From Halobacteriales archaeon (GTDB taxonomy: Archaea; Halobacteriota; Halobacteria; Halobacteriales; Hikarchaeaceae): a stretch of 50,637 nt of DNA. Below the pieces are notes generated by a model that saw nothing but the letters and a program-made list of their open reading frames with translations, made no database searches and was not told where the DNA came from. Each line of letters begins with the position of its first letter. Within the stretch, counting starts at the first letter, position 1. The position numbers were made by a program, and so were the translations under genes. The DNA is taken from contig JAKURE010000004.1 in the NCBI GenBank assembly GCA_022450005.1, forward strand, positions 1 to 50,637. Direction: 5' to 3'. This document shows positions 16,405 to 25,944 of the stretch, one piece after another.

Positions 16405-17040
16405 TCACAAAATATTTTTTTCTGTTAACAACTCTCGTAATTCTCCCACCGTATCCACAACAACATCACAATACTGCTTCACAATTCCCTTCGGTCTGAA
16501 TCCTATGGAGAAACCAGCCCTTTCTAACATAGGGATGTCATTAGCCCCATCTCCAATGGCGACCACTTCTTCTATTGATATCTTTCCCATTGCACAAATT
16601 TTATCTAGGGCCTCTCTTTTTGATTTATGCATAAATTCTCCCCGCACTTCTCCTGTAAGATGCCCTTTCTCTACCATGAGGTCATTAGCAACAATCCAAT
16701 CTACACTCGTATCTGAATTTTCTAGTGCCCTTTCTACCCCCTCTACAAATCCCCCTGTTATGATTGCAATTTTTATATTTTTTTCCTTTAAATTTTCTAA
16801 TAATTCTCCCATCCCCGGGCGTAAATACGTATTTTGATAAACCTTACCTGCATCTTTCTCCGAGAGGCCTTTTAACAAACCTGTCCGTAAATTGAGACTC
16901 TCACCAAAACTTATCTCACCCCTCATACCCCTTTCTGTAATTTCACTTATCTGGGATCTGTGGCCCACTTCCGTAGCTAATTCAACTATCATTTCCCCTT
17001 CCGATAATGTCCCATCGAAGTCAAATACCACAAGCTGCAC
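16405..17040 (-). CDS. serB: phosphoserine phosphatase (HAD family)
   Basis: The 211-residue HAD phosphatase shows all motifs in order: VVFDFDGTLSEGE near the N-terminus (nucleophile Asp8), AIITGGF (motif II), the Lys near HKSKREALD and AIGDGANDIPML (motif IV). The cap RGMRGEISFGESLNLR is characteristic of SerB. It hydrolyses phosphoserine to serine in the cytosol. It is divergent from serA with leaderless-type promoters for both. Confidence 0.93.
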   Translation of the reverse strand: MQLVVFDFDGTLSEGEMIVELATEVGHRSQISEITERGMRGEISFGESLNLRTGLLKGLSEKDAGKVYQNTYLRPGMGELLENLKEKNIKIAIITGGFVEGVERALENSDTSVDWIVANDLMVEKGHLTGEVRGEFMHKSKREALDKICAMGKISIEEVVAIGDGANDIPMLERAGFSIGFRPKGIVKQYCDVVVDTVGELRELLTEKNIL

Positions 17041-17058
17041 AACACTTTCCAGGTCTCT

Positions 17059-17114
17059 TTATATATATATTTTCTTAAAACTCCCTATTGCTTCCATAAG
17101 AAAGTGTTAATAAT
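17059..17114. promoter_or_regulatory. divergent serB/serA promoter region
   Basis: The run tatatatatatttt at 17059-17073 lies about 26 nt before the serB ATG (17040, minus strand). tgttaataat at 17105-17114 lies about 27 nt before the serA ATG (17137, plus strand). Each fits a TATA box for a leaderless transcript, and sharing the gap could allow joint control of serine synthesis. Confidence 0.5.
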
Positions 17115-17136
17115 CGTCGACTAGTCTTCCCAAGTC

Positions 17137-18717
17137 ATGAAGGTCATAGTAGCAGAACCTATCGACAACTCTGGCTTAGATACTCTCAAAGAAGCTGGTC
17201 ACGAAGTGGAATTGGCATACGATTCCACCGAAACAGAACTTTTAGATATGGTTAAAAACGCTAGTGGACTCGTAGTTAGATCTGGTACTTCTGTTAATAG
17301 AACCTTAATCGAGGCTGCACCAAATCTTATCATCATTGGGCGTGCTGGGGTTGGGATAGATAATATCGACCTGGACGCTGCTTCTGATAATGGTGTTATT
17401 GTTGTGAATGCACCAGAAGGAAACATACGTGCTGCAGCTGAGCACACCGTTGCAATGACATTTGCAATAGCGAGAAAAATTCCCCAAGCTCATATCTCCC
17501 TTAACGATGGAAAATGGGAGAAGAAAAATTTCATTGGGTTGGAACTTGATGGAAAAACTGCAGGAATAGTAGGACTCGGGCGAGTGGGCCAAGAAGTAGC
17601 CAAGAGATTTCTTTCACTTGGAATGAATATTGTGGCATTCGATCCTTATATTTCTCAAGATCGAGCAGACCAACTTGGTATCACCCTAATGGATCTTCCC
17701 ACTTGTATGGACCACGCAGACGTCCTTACAATTCACACTCCACTCACTCCTGAAACAAAAGATCTCATCGGAAAGGAAGAACTCACAAAATTAAAAGGTG
17801 GTTATCTGATCAACTGCGCACGGGGTGGCATAGTAAATGAGCCTGCATTAGCAGAAGCGATATCAGATGGTGTCCTCGCAGGCGCTGCTATAGACGTTTT
17901 TTCTGAAGAACCCGTTTCTCCTGACAATCCTCTTCTTGGATTGCAAAATGTTATTGTCACCCCCCATCTCGGAGCGAGCACAGAAGCTGCACAAGAAAAT
18001 GTTTCTCTCGATATAGCAAAACAGATAATCGCAGCATTAGATGGAAGCCCTGTTGAAAACTCTCTTAACTCTCCCTCCATCGACGAGGCAACTTTCTCAA
18101 AAATATCTCCCTATCTAGGCCTCATGGAAACTGCAGGAAACCTCGCTGTTCAATTACTCGAAAATCCTGTTAATTCCATTGAATTAACCTATTCTGGAGA
18201 GATTGCATCTTTAGATATCAGTCTTGTCACGGCAAGTGCACTCAAAGGTGTTTTTACCTCACTTGGGTGGCGAATTAACTCTGTAAATGCTCTCCGGGTG
18301 GCCCAAGAACGTGGGGTAAATATTCAAGAGAACAAACACCCTCATATAGATGGTTTTCAAAGTTTAGTATCTGTCACTCTCCGAAGCGAAACTAAATCTA
18401 TATGCATAGAAGGCACCGTCTTTGCCAATAACGACCCCCGAATTGTCAGCATAGATGGCTTCCGAGTCGACGCAATTCCCTCTGGCCATATGCTCATATC
18501 TCGAAATCTAGACCGTCCTGGAGTTATCGGATTCATAGGTACAATCCTGGGTGAACATACAATAAATATTGGGGCGATGTTTAACTCTAGAGAAAATATT
18601 GGTGGCGGAGCACTCACTGTGTATAACATCGACGACCCCATCTCCGAAGACCTTCGAAACCAATTGATATCTGACGACCGTATCACTGATATCTATTACA
18701 TCTCTCTAAACGGATGA
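17137..18717 (+). CDS. serA: D-3-phosphoglycerate dehydrogenase
   Basis: SerA oxidises 3-phosphoglycerate to phosphohydroxypyruvate, the first step of serine synthesis. The 526 residues have the long architecture: catalytic and NAD-binding domains (GLGRVGQEVAKRF, CARGGIVNEPALAEAI, the His in TPHLGASTEAA), an intervening domain about residues 310-445, and a C-terminal ACT domain starting near HMLISRNLDRPGVIGFIG. The ACT domain suggests serine feedback. Length and order are normal. Confidence 0.96.
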   Translation: MKVIVAEPIDNSGLDTLKEAGHEVELAYDSTETELLDMVKNASGLVVRSGTSVNRTLIEAAPNLIIIGRAGVGIDNIDLDAASDNGVIVVNAPEGNIRAAAEHTVAMTFAIARKIPQAHISLNDGKWEKKNFIGLELDGKTAGIVGLGRVGQEVAKRFLSLGMNIVAFDPYISQDRADQLGITLMDLPTCMDHADVLTIHTPLTPETKDLIGKEELTKLKGGYLINCARGGIVNEPALAEAISDGVLAGAAIDVFSEEPVSPDNPLLGLQNVIVTPHLGASTEAAQENVSLDIAKQIIAALDGSPVENSLNSPSIDEATFSKISPYLGLMETAGNLAVQLLENPVNSIELTYSGEIASLDISLVTASALKGVFTSLGWRINSVNALRVAQERGVNIQENKHPHIDGFQSLVSVTLRSETKSICIEGTVFANNDPRIVSIDGFRVDAIPSGHMLISRNLDRPGVIGFIGTILGEHTINIGAMFNSRENIGGGALTVYNIDDPISEDLRNQLISDDRITDIYYISLNG

Positions 18718-18726
18718 AAAATACTT

Positions 18727-19992
18727 TCAGTTTAAAATAGCTTGCATAACATCTTCCACACTTGCGGGAATTTCTTTTGGAGCCTCCCTAGCAAAACTTG
18801 CTGCATCTGGATCTTTTAGTAATATTCCTGTGGCCAAACAGACAACATACTCTTCTTTTCTAACTATACCCTCTAAACGCAGTTTCCTTAAACCCGCAAC
18901 CGAAGCAGCAGAAGCAGGTTCCACTCCAATTCCTTCTTCTGCCAATTCACATTGAGCTGCTAATATTTCCTCATCTGAAACAGTTATCGCAGTCCCCCCT
19001 GTCTCCAGTATTGCTGGAATGGCTTTCGGAGCGTTTACCGGATTTCCAATCCTAATCGCTGTCGCCTTTGTTTCTACATTTTCCCATCTTTGAATGTGAC
19101 TAGCATTACTGTTTATTGCTTCAACAATAGGCGCTGCACCTTCTGCTTGTATAGCTGTGATTTTTGGTACATCTTCCACTTTAAGAGCCCCACTAGCCAC
19201 TAATTCTCTAAAACCTTTGTACAGTGCTGCCGTATTTCCTGCATTACCCACTGGTAATATAATTCTATCTGGATATCTGCCCACTTCTTCTAGCGATTGC
19301 TCGAGTATTTCAAATCCAATAGTTTTCTGACCTTCTAATCGAAATGGGTTTACAGAGTTCAATAAATAAACCTCACCCTCATCTGCCAACTTGGTCACAA
19401 TATCAAGACATTCATCAAAATTCCCGTCTAATTGTAATATTTTTGCACCATGCAAACTTGCTTGAGCAACCTTGCCCATCGCAACCTTACCTGCGGGAAG
19501 CAATACGATTACTTCCAAACCAGCCCTCGACCCATAAGCTGCCAGAGAGGCGCTAGTATTTCCGGTCGAAGCACAGGCCAATCTTTTTACACCCAATTCT
19601 TGAACTACTCGGACACCCACCGTCATTCCCCTATCTTTGAAGCTCCCTGTTGGATTCATCCCCTCATGTTTAATTCTTAAAGCCTCTACTCCTACGTCGG
19701 ATTCTATTCTAGGCACTGTGTACAACGGAGTGTTTCCCTCCTTTATGCTAACTCCCATTTCAAATGGTAATGACGCCTTGTACCTCCAAACACCACTCCC
19801 TGAAAAATCTTCAAACGTCGGGAGATTTTCATATCTTACTTCCAATAGTCCTCCACATTTTTGACATCTATATATCACAAAATCGAATGGGGGGTATGCC
19901 TTTCCACATTCAATACAAGTTAACCAGACATCCCCTTTAATGGAACTAGGTTTATTTTGTCCAATACCTTCGATTGTTAGGTCTACCATCAA
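18727..19992 (-). CDS. thrC: threonine synthase
   Basis: This PLP enzyme converts O-phosphohomoserine to threonine. It has an N-terminal zinc ribbon (CIECGKAYPPFDF and CQKCGGLLE, residues about 25-50) common in archaeal ThrC, the PLP-lysine motif NPTGSFKDRGMTVG, the STGNTSASLAAYGSRAG region and LPVGNAGNTAALYKG. The length of 421 residues is normal. It is convergent with serA, only 9 nt apart, so no room exists for separate long terminators. The first codon could be Met1 or Met2. Confidence 0.95.
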   Translation of the reverse strand: MMVDLTIEGIGQNKPSSIKGDVWLTCIECGKAYPPFDFVIYRCQKCGGLLEVRYENLPTFEDFSGSGVWRYKASLPFEMGVSIKEGNTPLYTVPRIESDVGVEALRIKHEGMNPTGSFKDRGMTVGVRVVQELGVKRLACASTGNTSASLAAYGSRAGLEVIVLLPAGKVAMGKVAQASLHGAKILQLDGNFDECLDIVTKLADEGEVYLLNSVNPFRLEGQKTIGFEILEQSLEEVGRYPDRIILPVGNAGNTAALYKGFRELVASGALKVEDVPKITAIQAEGAAPIVEAINSNASHIQRWENVETKATAIRIGNPVNAPKAIPAILETGGTAITVSDEEILAAQCELAEEGIGVEPASAASVAGLRKLRLEGIVRKEEYVVCLATGILLKDPDAASFAREAPKEIPASVEDVMQAILN

Positions 19993-20104
19993 TAATTCTC
20001 AAATGGTGTCTGTGGTCAAAAAAGAAGTGGTCTATACGATCTAACAATCTAACCCCCTGGCCCATCAAGATAGTTTCAAAAACCTCGGAAACATATCTCT
20101 TATA

Positions 20105-21832
20105 ATGGATAGAAATGATATCCTTTCTTGGACATCCGACTTCCCCGCAAAACCGGGTGTATATTTATTTTATTCCCAAGATTTTCCAATCTATATCGGA
20201 AAAGCAGTTAACCTCCGTTCACGAATCCGATCCTATACTGATCCTAGATCTCCTCGAATCCAACAAATGGTGCAGAAAGCAGATCGAATTGATATCTCTA
20301 TAACCAACACAGAAACCCAGGCGTTACTGCTAGAAGCAAATCTAATCAAACGCCATGCTCCCAAATACAACGTCCGTTTGCGAGACGACAAATCTTACCC
20401 TCTCATTCAAATTTCTAACCATGCCTTCCCCCGTATAGAAGTAACCCGGGATCCCGATACTAAAGCAAAAGTATATGGGCCTTTCACCGACCGGAAAAAA
20501 GTGAATGAAACAGTCAAAGCAATACGAGAAACTTTTGGAATTAGGGGATGTTCTGACCACAAATTTTCAGGTAGATCCCGTCCCTGTCTGGATTACGACC
20601 TTGGTTTGTGCACCGCCCCTTGTGTTGATTATATATCTCAAGACCAATACCTAGTGGATATTTCATCCACAGAAGCATTCTTTCACGGAGCAACCGGAAC
20701 TTTACTCGAACCTCTATTGGAAAAAATGGAATCCTCCGCAACCAACCAACAATACGAACAAGCGGCCACTCTTCGAGATCGAATAGATGCAGTCCGAGGA
20801 CTCCATGGAGGCGGAGATGCCGTTCAAAAACATGGGGAATCAAAAACAACTGATGTTCTTGCAGTTTCTATAGAAGGTACTCATTCTATCGTTTCTCGTT
20901 TTCATATTGAAAAAGGAATGCTACTCGACCGTGAACAACATTTACTCGATACCCCTGATCACTCAACACCCGAAACAGTACTCTCAGCTTTCATATCTCA
21001 ATATTATGCAGATAGAATTCTGCCCAACAATTTAGTCTTATCTGACCGACCCAACGACTCTGAAATTTATACTTGGCTAGATTTAGAACATGTCGAAATA
21101 TCCACCCCAACCACCGGAAGAGAAGCCGTTTTAGTCGAAATGGCACTCAAAAACGCCCGTCAAAATTTTGTTTCCACCGATGCCATTCTTGCACTTCAAA
21201 ATTCTCTTTCAATTTCAAAAGCAACCCGAATAGAGGCTTTCGATATAAGCCATTCTACTGGAGAAGATGTAGTCGGAAGCAATGTCGTCTTCGTAGACGG
21301 TTACCCCGAAAAATCTTCTTACAGACGACTTAAGCTCAACGAAACCAACGACGATTACTCTAACATGTATGATCTTCTCGCCTGGAGGGCAGACCGTTCC
21401 ATCTCTGGAACAGATTCACGTCCAGATCCCGATTTACTCATAGTCGATGGAGGTCCAGGCCAACTGAACGCAGCTTTAAAAGCCCTTTCTGATCTAAAAT
21501 GGGATGTACCTGTTATCGCACTTAAAAAACCAAATGATATGGTCATAACCCCCACTGGAAATCAAACTTGGCCATCAAACGCTTCTCATTTACATCTGGT
21601 CCAACGCATCCGAGATGAAGCACATAGATTTGCTCTCACTTACCACCGCTACTTACGCGACGACGTCACAACAACCCTGGATTCTGTATCTGGAATAGGA
21701 CCCGAACTTAGAAAAAGACTTTTCCAAAATTTTGGATCTATAGATGGAATCCGCCGCGCTTCAGTCGTCGAACTTTGTGGTATTAAAGGAATTGGAAAAC
21801 AAACAGCAATCAAACTTAAAAACCAACTTTAA
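20105..21832 (+). CDS. uvrC: UvrABC excinuclease subunit C
   Basis: UvrC makes both incisions in nucleotide excision repair. Domains appear in order: a GIY-YIG nuclease (PGVYLFYSQDFPIYIGKAVNLRSR, residues about 16-40), a Cys-rich segment (CLDYDLGLCTAPC), a UVR motif near residues 195-230, an RNase H-like nuclease (EAFDISHSTGEDVVGSNVVFVDG, LLIVDGGPGQLNAA) and a C-terminal helix-hairpin-helix pair (LDSVSGIGPELRKRL, CGIKGIGKQTA). At 575 residues it is intact. Bacterial-type UvrABC is known in haloarchaea, supporting that affiliation. Confidence 0.96.
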   Translation: MDRNDILSWTSDFPAKPGVYLFYSQDFPIYIGKAVNLRSRIRSYTDPRSPRIQQMVQKADRIDISITNTETQALLLEANLIKRHAPKYNVRLRDDKSYPLIQISNHAFPRIEVTRDPDTKAKVYGPFTDRKKVNETVKAIRETFGIRGCSDHKFSGRSRPCLDYDLGLCTAPCVDYISQDQYLVDISSTEAFFHGATGTLLEPLLEKMESSATNQQYEQAATLRDRIDAVRGLHGGGDAVQKHGESKTTDVLAVSIEGTHSIVSRFHIEKGMLLDREQHLLDTPDHSTPETVLSAFISQYYADRILPNNLVLSDRPNDSEIYTWLDLEHVEISTPTTGREAVLVEMALKNARQNFVSTDAILALQNSLSISKATRIEAFDISHSTGEDVVGSNVVFVDGYPEKSSYRRLKLNETNDDYSNMYDLLAWRADRSISGTDSRPDPDLLIVDGGPGQLNAALKALSDLKWDVPVIALKKPNDMVITPTGNQTWPSNASHLHLVQRIRDEAHRFALTYHRYLRDDVTTTLDSVSGIGPELRKRLFQNFGSIDGIRRASVVELCGIKGIGKQTAIKLKNQL

Positions 21833-21838
21833 TTAGTT

Positions 21839-23845
21839 CTATTCTTCAGGGAGTATCCAATTATCTTCACTTTTAAATTTTTTCTGCAATTCTCTAATTC
21901 TATCCCTAATATCCGCTGCGAGTTCAAACTCAAGATTCTCTGCAGCCTCTCTCATCTTTTCACCTAGAACTTCACATACCTCTAAAGCCTCACCATAATC
22001 TTTTGGCTGTGCCTTCCCAATGCCACCTGTATTCGTTCGCATACCCGGTAAACCCGAATCCCCAACCGGCTTTTCAATCGATTTAGGAACATGCCCATAT
22101 TCCCTATTAAAAGCTTCCTGTGTCGCACGCCTACGTTCGGTCTCAGCCATGGCAGCTTCCATCGACCGAGTAATCCGATCTGCGTACAATACAACCTCTC
22201 CATTTATATTCCGTGCCGCTCGCCCAATTATCTGAATTAGTGCCCGTGTAGAACGTAGGAACCCTTCTTGATCTGCATCTAATACCGCCACCAACGAGAC
22301 TTCTGGAAGATCAAGTCCTTCTCTTAACAGATTAATTCCAACTAATATGTCAAACTCCCCCAACCGCAAACCCCGAATTAATTCATATCTCTCCAATGTT
22401 TTTGTCTCACTGTGCATATATTCTGCATCAAAACCGGCCCCAACTAAATACTCTGTTAGATCTTCGGCCATTCGTTTCGTCAATGTCGTCACTAAAACCC
22501 TTTCCCCACCCTCAATTTTCAAACGAATTCTCTCCATCAAATCATCTATTTGATTTTTAGCAGGCATAACTACTATTTCGGGATCAACCAAATACGTCGG
22601 CCTTACTATTTGTTCTACGATCTGATCTGAAACTTCCAATTCGTAATCTCCTGGGGTGGCAGACATATAGAGAGTTCGAGTATCTATACTTTCAAATTCT
22701 TCAAATGTCAACGGGCGATTATCATAAGCAGTAGGCAATCGAAATCCATTTTCCACTAGTGCCTCTTTCCGTGATCGATCCGCTGCAAATTGTCCCCGGA
22801 TTTGGGGCAACATTTGATGCGATTCGTCTACGACAATCAAAAATTCTTCTGGGAAGTAATCAATCAAAGTATATGGGGAATCCCCTGAAACCCGATTAGA
22901 AAGATGCACCGAGTAGTTTTCTATCCCTGGAACATGACCCATTTCCCTCAACATTTCAACATCGAACCTAGTCCTGTCTTCTATCCTCTGAGCAGCAACC
23001 AAATCTCCTCTCCGTTCAAAATATTTTATCTGCTCTTCCATTAGAGATTCAATTTCTGAAATAGCATTGTCCAATCTTTCCATCGGAATAGAATAGTGCT
23101 CGGCAGGGTGAATCAAGACCACAATATCTTCTCCTTTTAACTTTCCCTCTAGTGGATCAAACCTAGTTATTCTCTCAATTCGATCGCCCCAAAACTCAAT
23201 TCGTATTGAGTATTGCCCATAAATAGGATATATCTCAATCGTATCTCCTCTGACTCTAAATTTCCCATGAGAAAAATCAATATCATTTCGCCGATAGTTT
23301 AGATTGACTAGATCTCGAACCACTTCATCTCTATCAATCTTCTGCCCTTTTGATAATCTAATGGCCATGTCCTCATAATCTGCAGGATCTCCCAAGCCGT
23401 ATATTGCAGAAACAGAAGCCACTACGATAACGTCCTTCCTGGTTAATAGAGAATGGGTTGCAGAATGACGGAGGCGCTCTATTTGTTCATTTATCGACGC
23501 ATCTTTTCCGATATATGTGTCCGTCTGTTCTATATATGCTTCCGGTTGATAGTAATCGTAATGCGAAACAAAATATTCCACTGCATTATCTGGAAACAAT
23601 GTTCTAAATTCTTCGTATAGTTGTGCAGCAAGTGTTTTATTGTGGGTAATAACTAGAGTTGGAATCCCTAACTTTTCAATTGCCCACGAAACTGTGTTTG
23701 TTTTACCCGAACCTGTTACTCCTAACAATATTTGACGTTTCATTCCCTCTTGGAATCCCTTCACAACATTCTCTATGGCATTTGGCTGATCCCCCGCGGG
23801 ATCAAACCCGGCATCCACACGAAATTCATTCCCATCCAGCCCCAT
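21839..23845 (-). CDS. uvrB: UvrABC excinuclease subunit B
   Basis: UvrB is the damage-verifying helicase-like subunit. Visible features are Walker [11 protein letters not shown] (about residues 41-50), the beta-hairpin [10 protein letters not shown], the DEAD-like box VVDESHQ, the motifs [13 protein letters not shown] and [13 protein letters not shown], motif [11 protein letters not shown] and a C-terminal UVR domain ([26 protein letters not shown]) that binds UvrC. The length of 668 residues is standard. It is convergent with uvrC with 6 nt between stops. UvrA is not in the window. Confidence 0.97.
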   Translation of the reverse strand: MGLDGNEFRVDAGFDPAGDQPNAIENVVKGFQEGMKRQILLGVTGSGKTNTVSWAIEKLGIPTLVITHNKTLAAQLYEEFRTLFPDNAVEYFVSHYDYYQPEAYIEQTDTYIGKDASINEQIERLRHSATHSLLTRKDVIVVASVSAIYGLGDPADYEDMAIRLSKGQKIDRDEVVRDLVNLNYRRNDIDFSHGKFRVRGDTIEIYPIYGQYSIRIEFWGDRIERITRFDPLEGKLKGEDIVVLIHPAEHYSIPMERLDNAISEIESLMEEQIKYFERRGDLVAAQRIEDRTRFDVEMLREMGHVPGIENYSVHLSNRVSGDSPYTLIDYFPEEFLIVVDESHQMLPQIRGQFAADRSRKEALVENGFRLPTAYDNRPLTFEEFESIDTRTLYMSATPGDYELEVSDQIVEQIVRPTYLVDPEIVVMPAKNQIDDLMERIRLKIEGGERVLVTTLTKRMAEDLTEYLVGAGFDAEYMHSETKTLERYELIRGLRLGEFDILVGINLLREGLDLPEVSLVAVLDADQEGFLRSTRALIQIIGRAARNINGEVVLYADRITRSMEAAMAETERRRATQEAFNREYGHVPKSIEKPVGDSGLPGMRTNTGGIGKAQPKDYGEALEVCEVLGEKMREAAENLEFELAADIRDRIRELQKKFKSEDNWILPEE

Positions 23846-23908
23846 TATCTCACGCTAGCAACTGTAACTATTTCAGACAAACGTTATTCCACTTGATCTA
23901 CTATTTTT

Positions 23909-24124
23909 TCAAACCCATTCTTTCAATACGATGGAATCAAACATAGAAGCACATATCCAAGCCCCATCTTCTGTAATATCTGCTATTATGAGGTTTGGAG
24001 TCTTCCCATCCATGTCAATAGAAGCCATGACCTCGTGGCCATCTCTGCTTCTTGATACTCCTACCATATCGTGCGAATTGCTGTCATTTAACATAAACCC
24101 GTCGAAATACTTTTCGTCACCCAC
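23909..24124 (-). CDS. small conserved-looking acidic protein
   Basis: The 71-residue ORF contains HEVMASIDMDGKTPNLIIADITEDGAWICAS and ends in LKEWV. It resembles, from memory, a group of small haloarchaeal proteins with the pattern EVMAS-IIADI-DGAW of unknown function. It could start at GTG 24124 or ATG 24094. The plus-strand ORF at 23931-24152 is its shadow and has no protein-like pattern. It lies divergent from glyS, 63 nt before the uvrB start, and may precede uvrB in one transcript. Confidence 0.55.
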   Translation of the reverse strand: MGDEKYFDGFMLNDSNSHDMVGVSRSRDGHEVMASIDMDGKTPNLIIADITEDGAWICASMFDSIVLKEWV

Positions 24125-24157
24125 CTTTCACAAGCTAAAAGACAGTAATTAAAATCC

Positions 24158-25891
24158 ATGACCAATATAGATGTCCTAAATGAGCTGGCAAAACGCAGGG
24201 GATTCTTTTTTTCTGCAAATGATTCTTATGGTGGATTGGCAGGATTTTACGCGTATGGTCCTATGGGTGCCGCATTAAAAAGTAATATTGAAAATTCTTG
24301 GAGAACGAAATTCGTTATTGGAGAAGGTCACTTTGAAATTTCAACCCCCACCATCTCCCCTTCTCCTGTATTCAAAGCATCGGGACATTTAGATGGATTC
24401 GATGATCTTCTTATAACTTGCTCAACATGCGAAATATCCTATCGAGCTGACCATTTACTTGAGAGTCAACACACACTTCTTCAGTCCTCAGATGTTTCTG
24501 CTAAGGAGTTCAAAAAACTCCTCTCTAAGTATTCCCTCACTTGCCCCTCTTGTAAAAATACCTTGGACGATTCAACCTTGCAGGAATTCAATCTCATGTT
24601 CGCCACAAAAGTTGGACCAGGTTCTCAAACCCCTGGATATCTCCGCCCCGAGACTGCACAAGGAATTTTTGTTGAATTTCCAAGACTATCTGATTATGCG
24701 CGTGGAAAATTACCATTTGGAGTAGCCCAAATTGGAACTTCTTATCGAAACGAAATTAGCCCCAGAAAGGGACTCACCCGCTTGAGGGAATTCACACAAG
24801 CAGAATTAGAACTATTCATTCACCCCACTGACCTTGGCCCAGAAATTACTCCAACAACTACTAAACTTCCTCTCTATTCCGTTTCTCAACAAGAATCAAA
24901 TGGGAATATCGAATTTGTAACACCCATCGAAGCAATAGATCAAAACATAATTGAAAATCGATGGCTAGCCTATTATTTAGAACTCTCTACCAATTGGTAT
25001 GATTCCATTGGCATTGACCTCACTCGATTCCGGTACCGACAGCATATGCCCAGTGAATTAGCACATTATGCATCAGACTGTTGGGATGCTGAAGTAGAAA
25101 TTGATGGGGATTGGATCGAAATAACTGGATTCGCACATCGTGGAAATTATGACCTTTCTAAACACAACACCCATTCATCAGCTGATTTTACGATGTTTAT
25201 TCCTCTCGATGAACCCCAGGAGAAACTACAAACTAATCTAAACCCAGACATGGGTTACTTCGGACCAACTTTCGGAAAATTAACCCCCGAAATACTATCT
25301 AAAATAGATGAAATGGCATCGGAAGATTCCACTATTTTTGATTCCCCTGAATTATCTGTAGAAATCGATGGAACTACACATTCCATTCCTTCAGAATATC
25401 TTCATCCTACAACAGAAAAAATCACCGTGACCGGTGAACGCATACTACCTCATGTGATAGAACCATCATTTGGCATTGATAGAATTATCTACTCTATACT
25501 TGCCCACACTTTCCATGAAGATACGATAGATGGTGAGGTACGATCCTTACTTTCTCTCCCCTCTTCAATCTCCCCAATTTTTGTGGGCGTATTCCCACTA
25601 CTAACCCGCGATGATTTAGATACGGTCTCACAAGATATAGCTTCCAATCTCCGTACAAGTGGCCTCTCTGTCCTTTACGACGAGTCCGGTAGTATCGGAA
25701 AACGTTACCGCCGCCAAGATGAGGTTGGAACTCCTTTTTGTGTCACCGTTGATCACCAATATTTTGAAGACCAAACCGTGACCCTTAGAGAACGAAATTC
25801 AGCGATGCAAATAAGGATCGATGTTGATTCTCTGTCTACAATATTGGAAAGTCTTCGAAATGGATCTTCTATCTTTTCTGATCTTAAATAA
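24158..25891 (+). CDS. glyS: glycyl-tRNA synthetase (alpha2, class II)
   Basis: GlyRS attaches glycine to tRNA-Gly. The archaeal and eukaryotic dimeric type is indicated by the N-terminal LAKRRGFFFSANDSYGGLAGFYAYGPMG, the zinc-like cysteines CSTCEISYRADH and CPSCKNTL, class II motif 2 (GTSYRNEISPRKGLTRLREFTQAELE), motif 3 EPSFGIDRIIY and an anticodon-binding domain at the C-terminus (about residues 470-570, GKRYRRQDEVGTPFCVTVD). It has 577 residues and is complete. The ATG at 24158 is at the expected family start. Confidence 0.96.
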   Translation: MTNIDVLNELAKRRGFFFSANDSYGGLAGFYAYGPMGAALKSNIENSWRTKFVIGEGHFEISTPTISPSPVFKASGHLDGFDDLLITCSTCEISYRADHLLESQHTLLQSSDVSAKEFKKLLSKYSLTCPSCKNTLDDSTLQEFNLMFATKVGPGSQTPGYLRPETAQGIFVEFPRLSDYARGKLPFGVAQIGTSYRNEISPRKGLTRLREFTQAELELFIHPTDLGPEITPTTTKLPLYSVSQQESNGNIEFVTPIEAIDQNIIENRWLAYYLELSTNWYDSIGIDLTRFRYRQHMPSELAHYASDCWDAEVEIDGDWIEITGFAHRGNYDLSKHNTHSSADFTMFIPLDEPQEKLQTNLNPDMGYFGPTFGKLTPEILSKIDEMASEDSTIFDSPELSVEIDGTTHSIPSEYLHPTTEKITVTGERILPHVIEPSFGIDRIIYSILAHTFHEDTIDGEVRSLLSLPSSISPIFVGVFPLLTRDDLDTVSQDIASNLRTSGLSVLYDESGSIGKRYRRQDEVGTPFCVTVDHQYFEDQTVTLRERNSAMQIRIDVDSLSTILESLRNGSSIFSDLK

Positions 25892-25944
25892 TCCCAACGA
25901 ATACCTTAACACCACAGGTTTCGAATTTACAAATTGAATTGGTG

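Noticed and set aside
20541-20849. Minus-strand ORF within uvrC
   Set aside because: Entirely inside a conserved gene, no family features.
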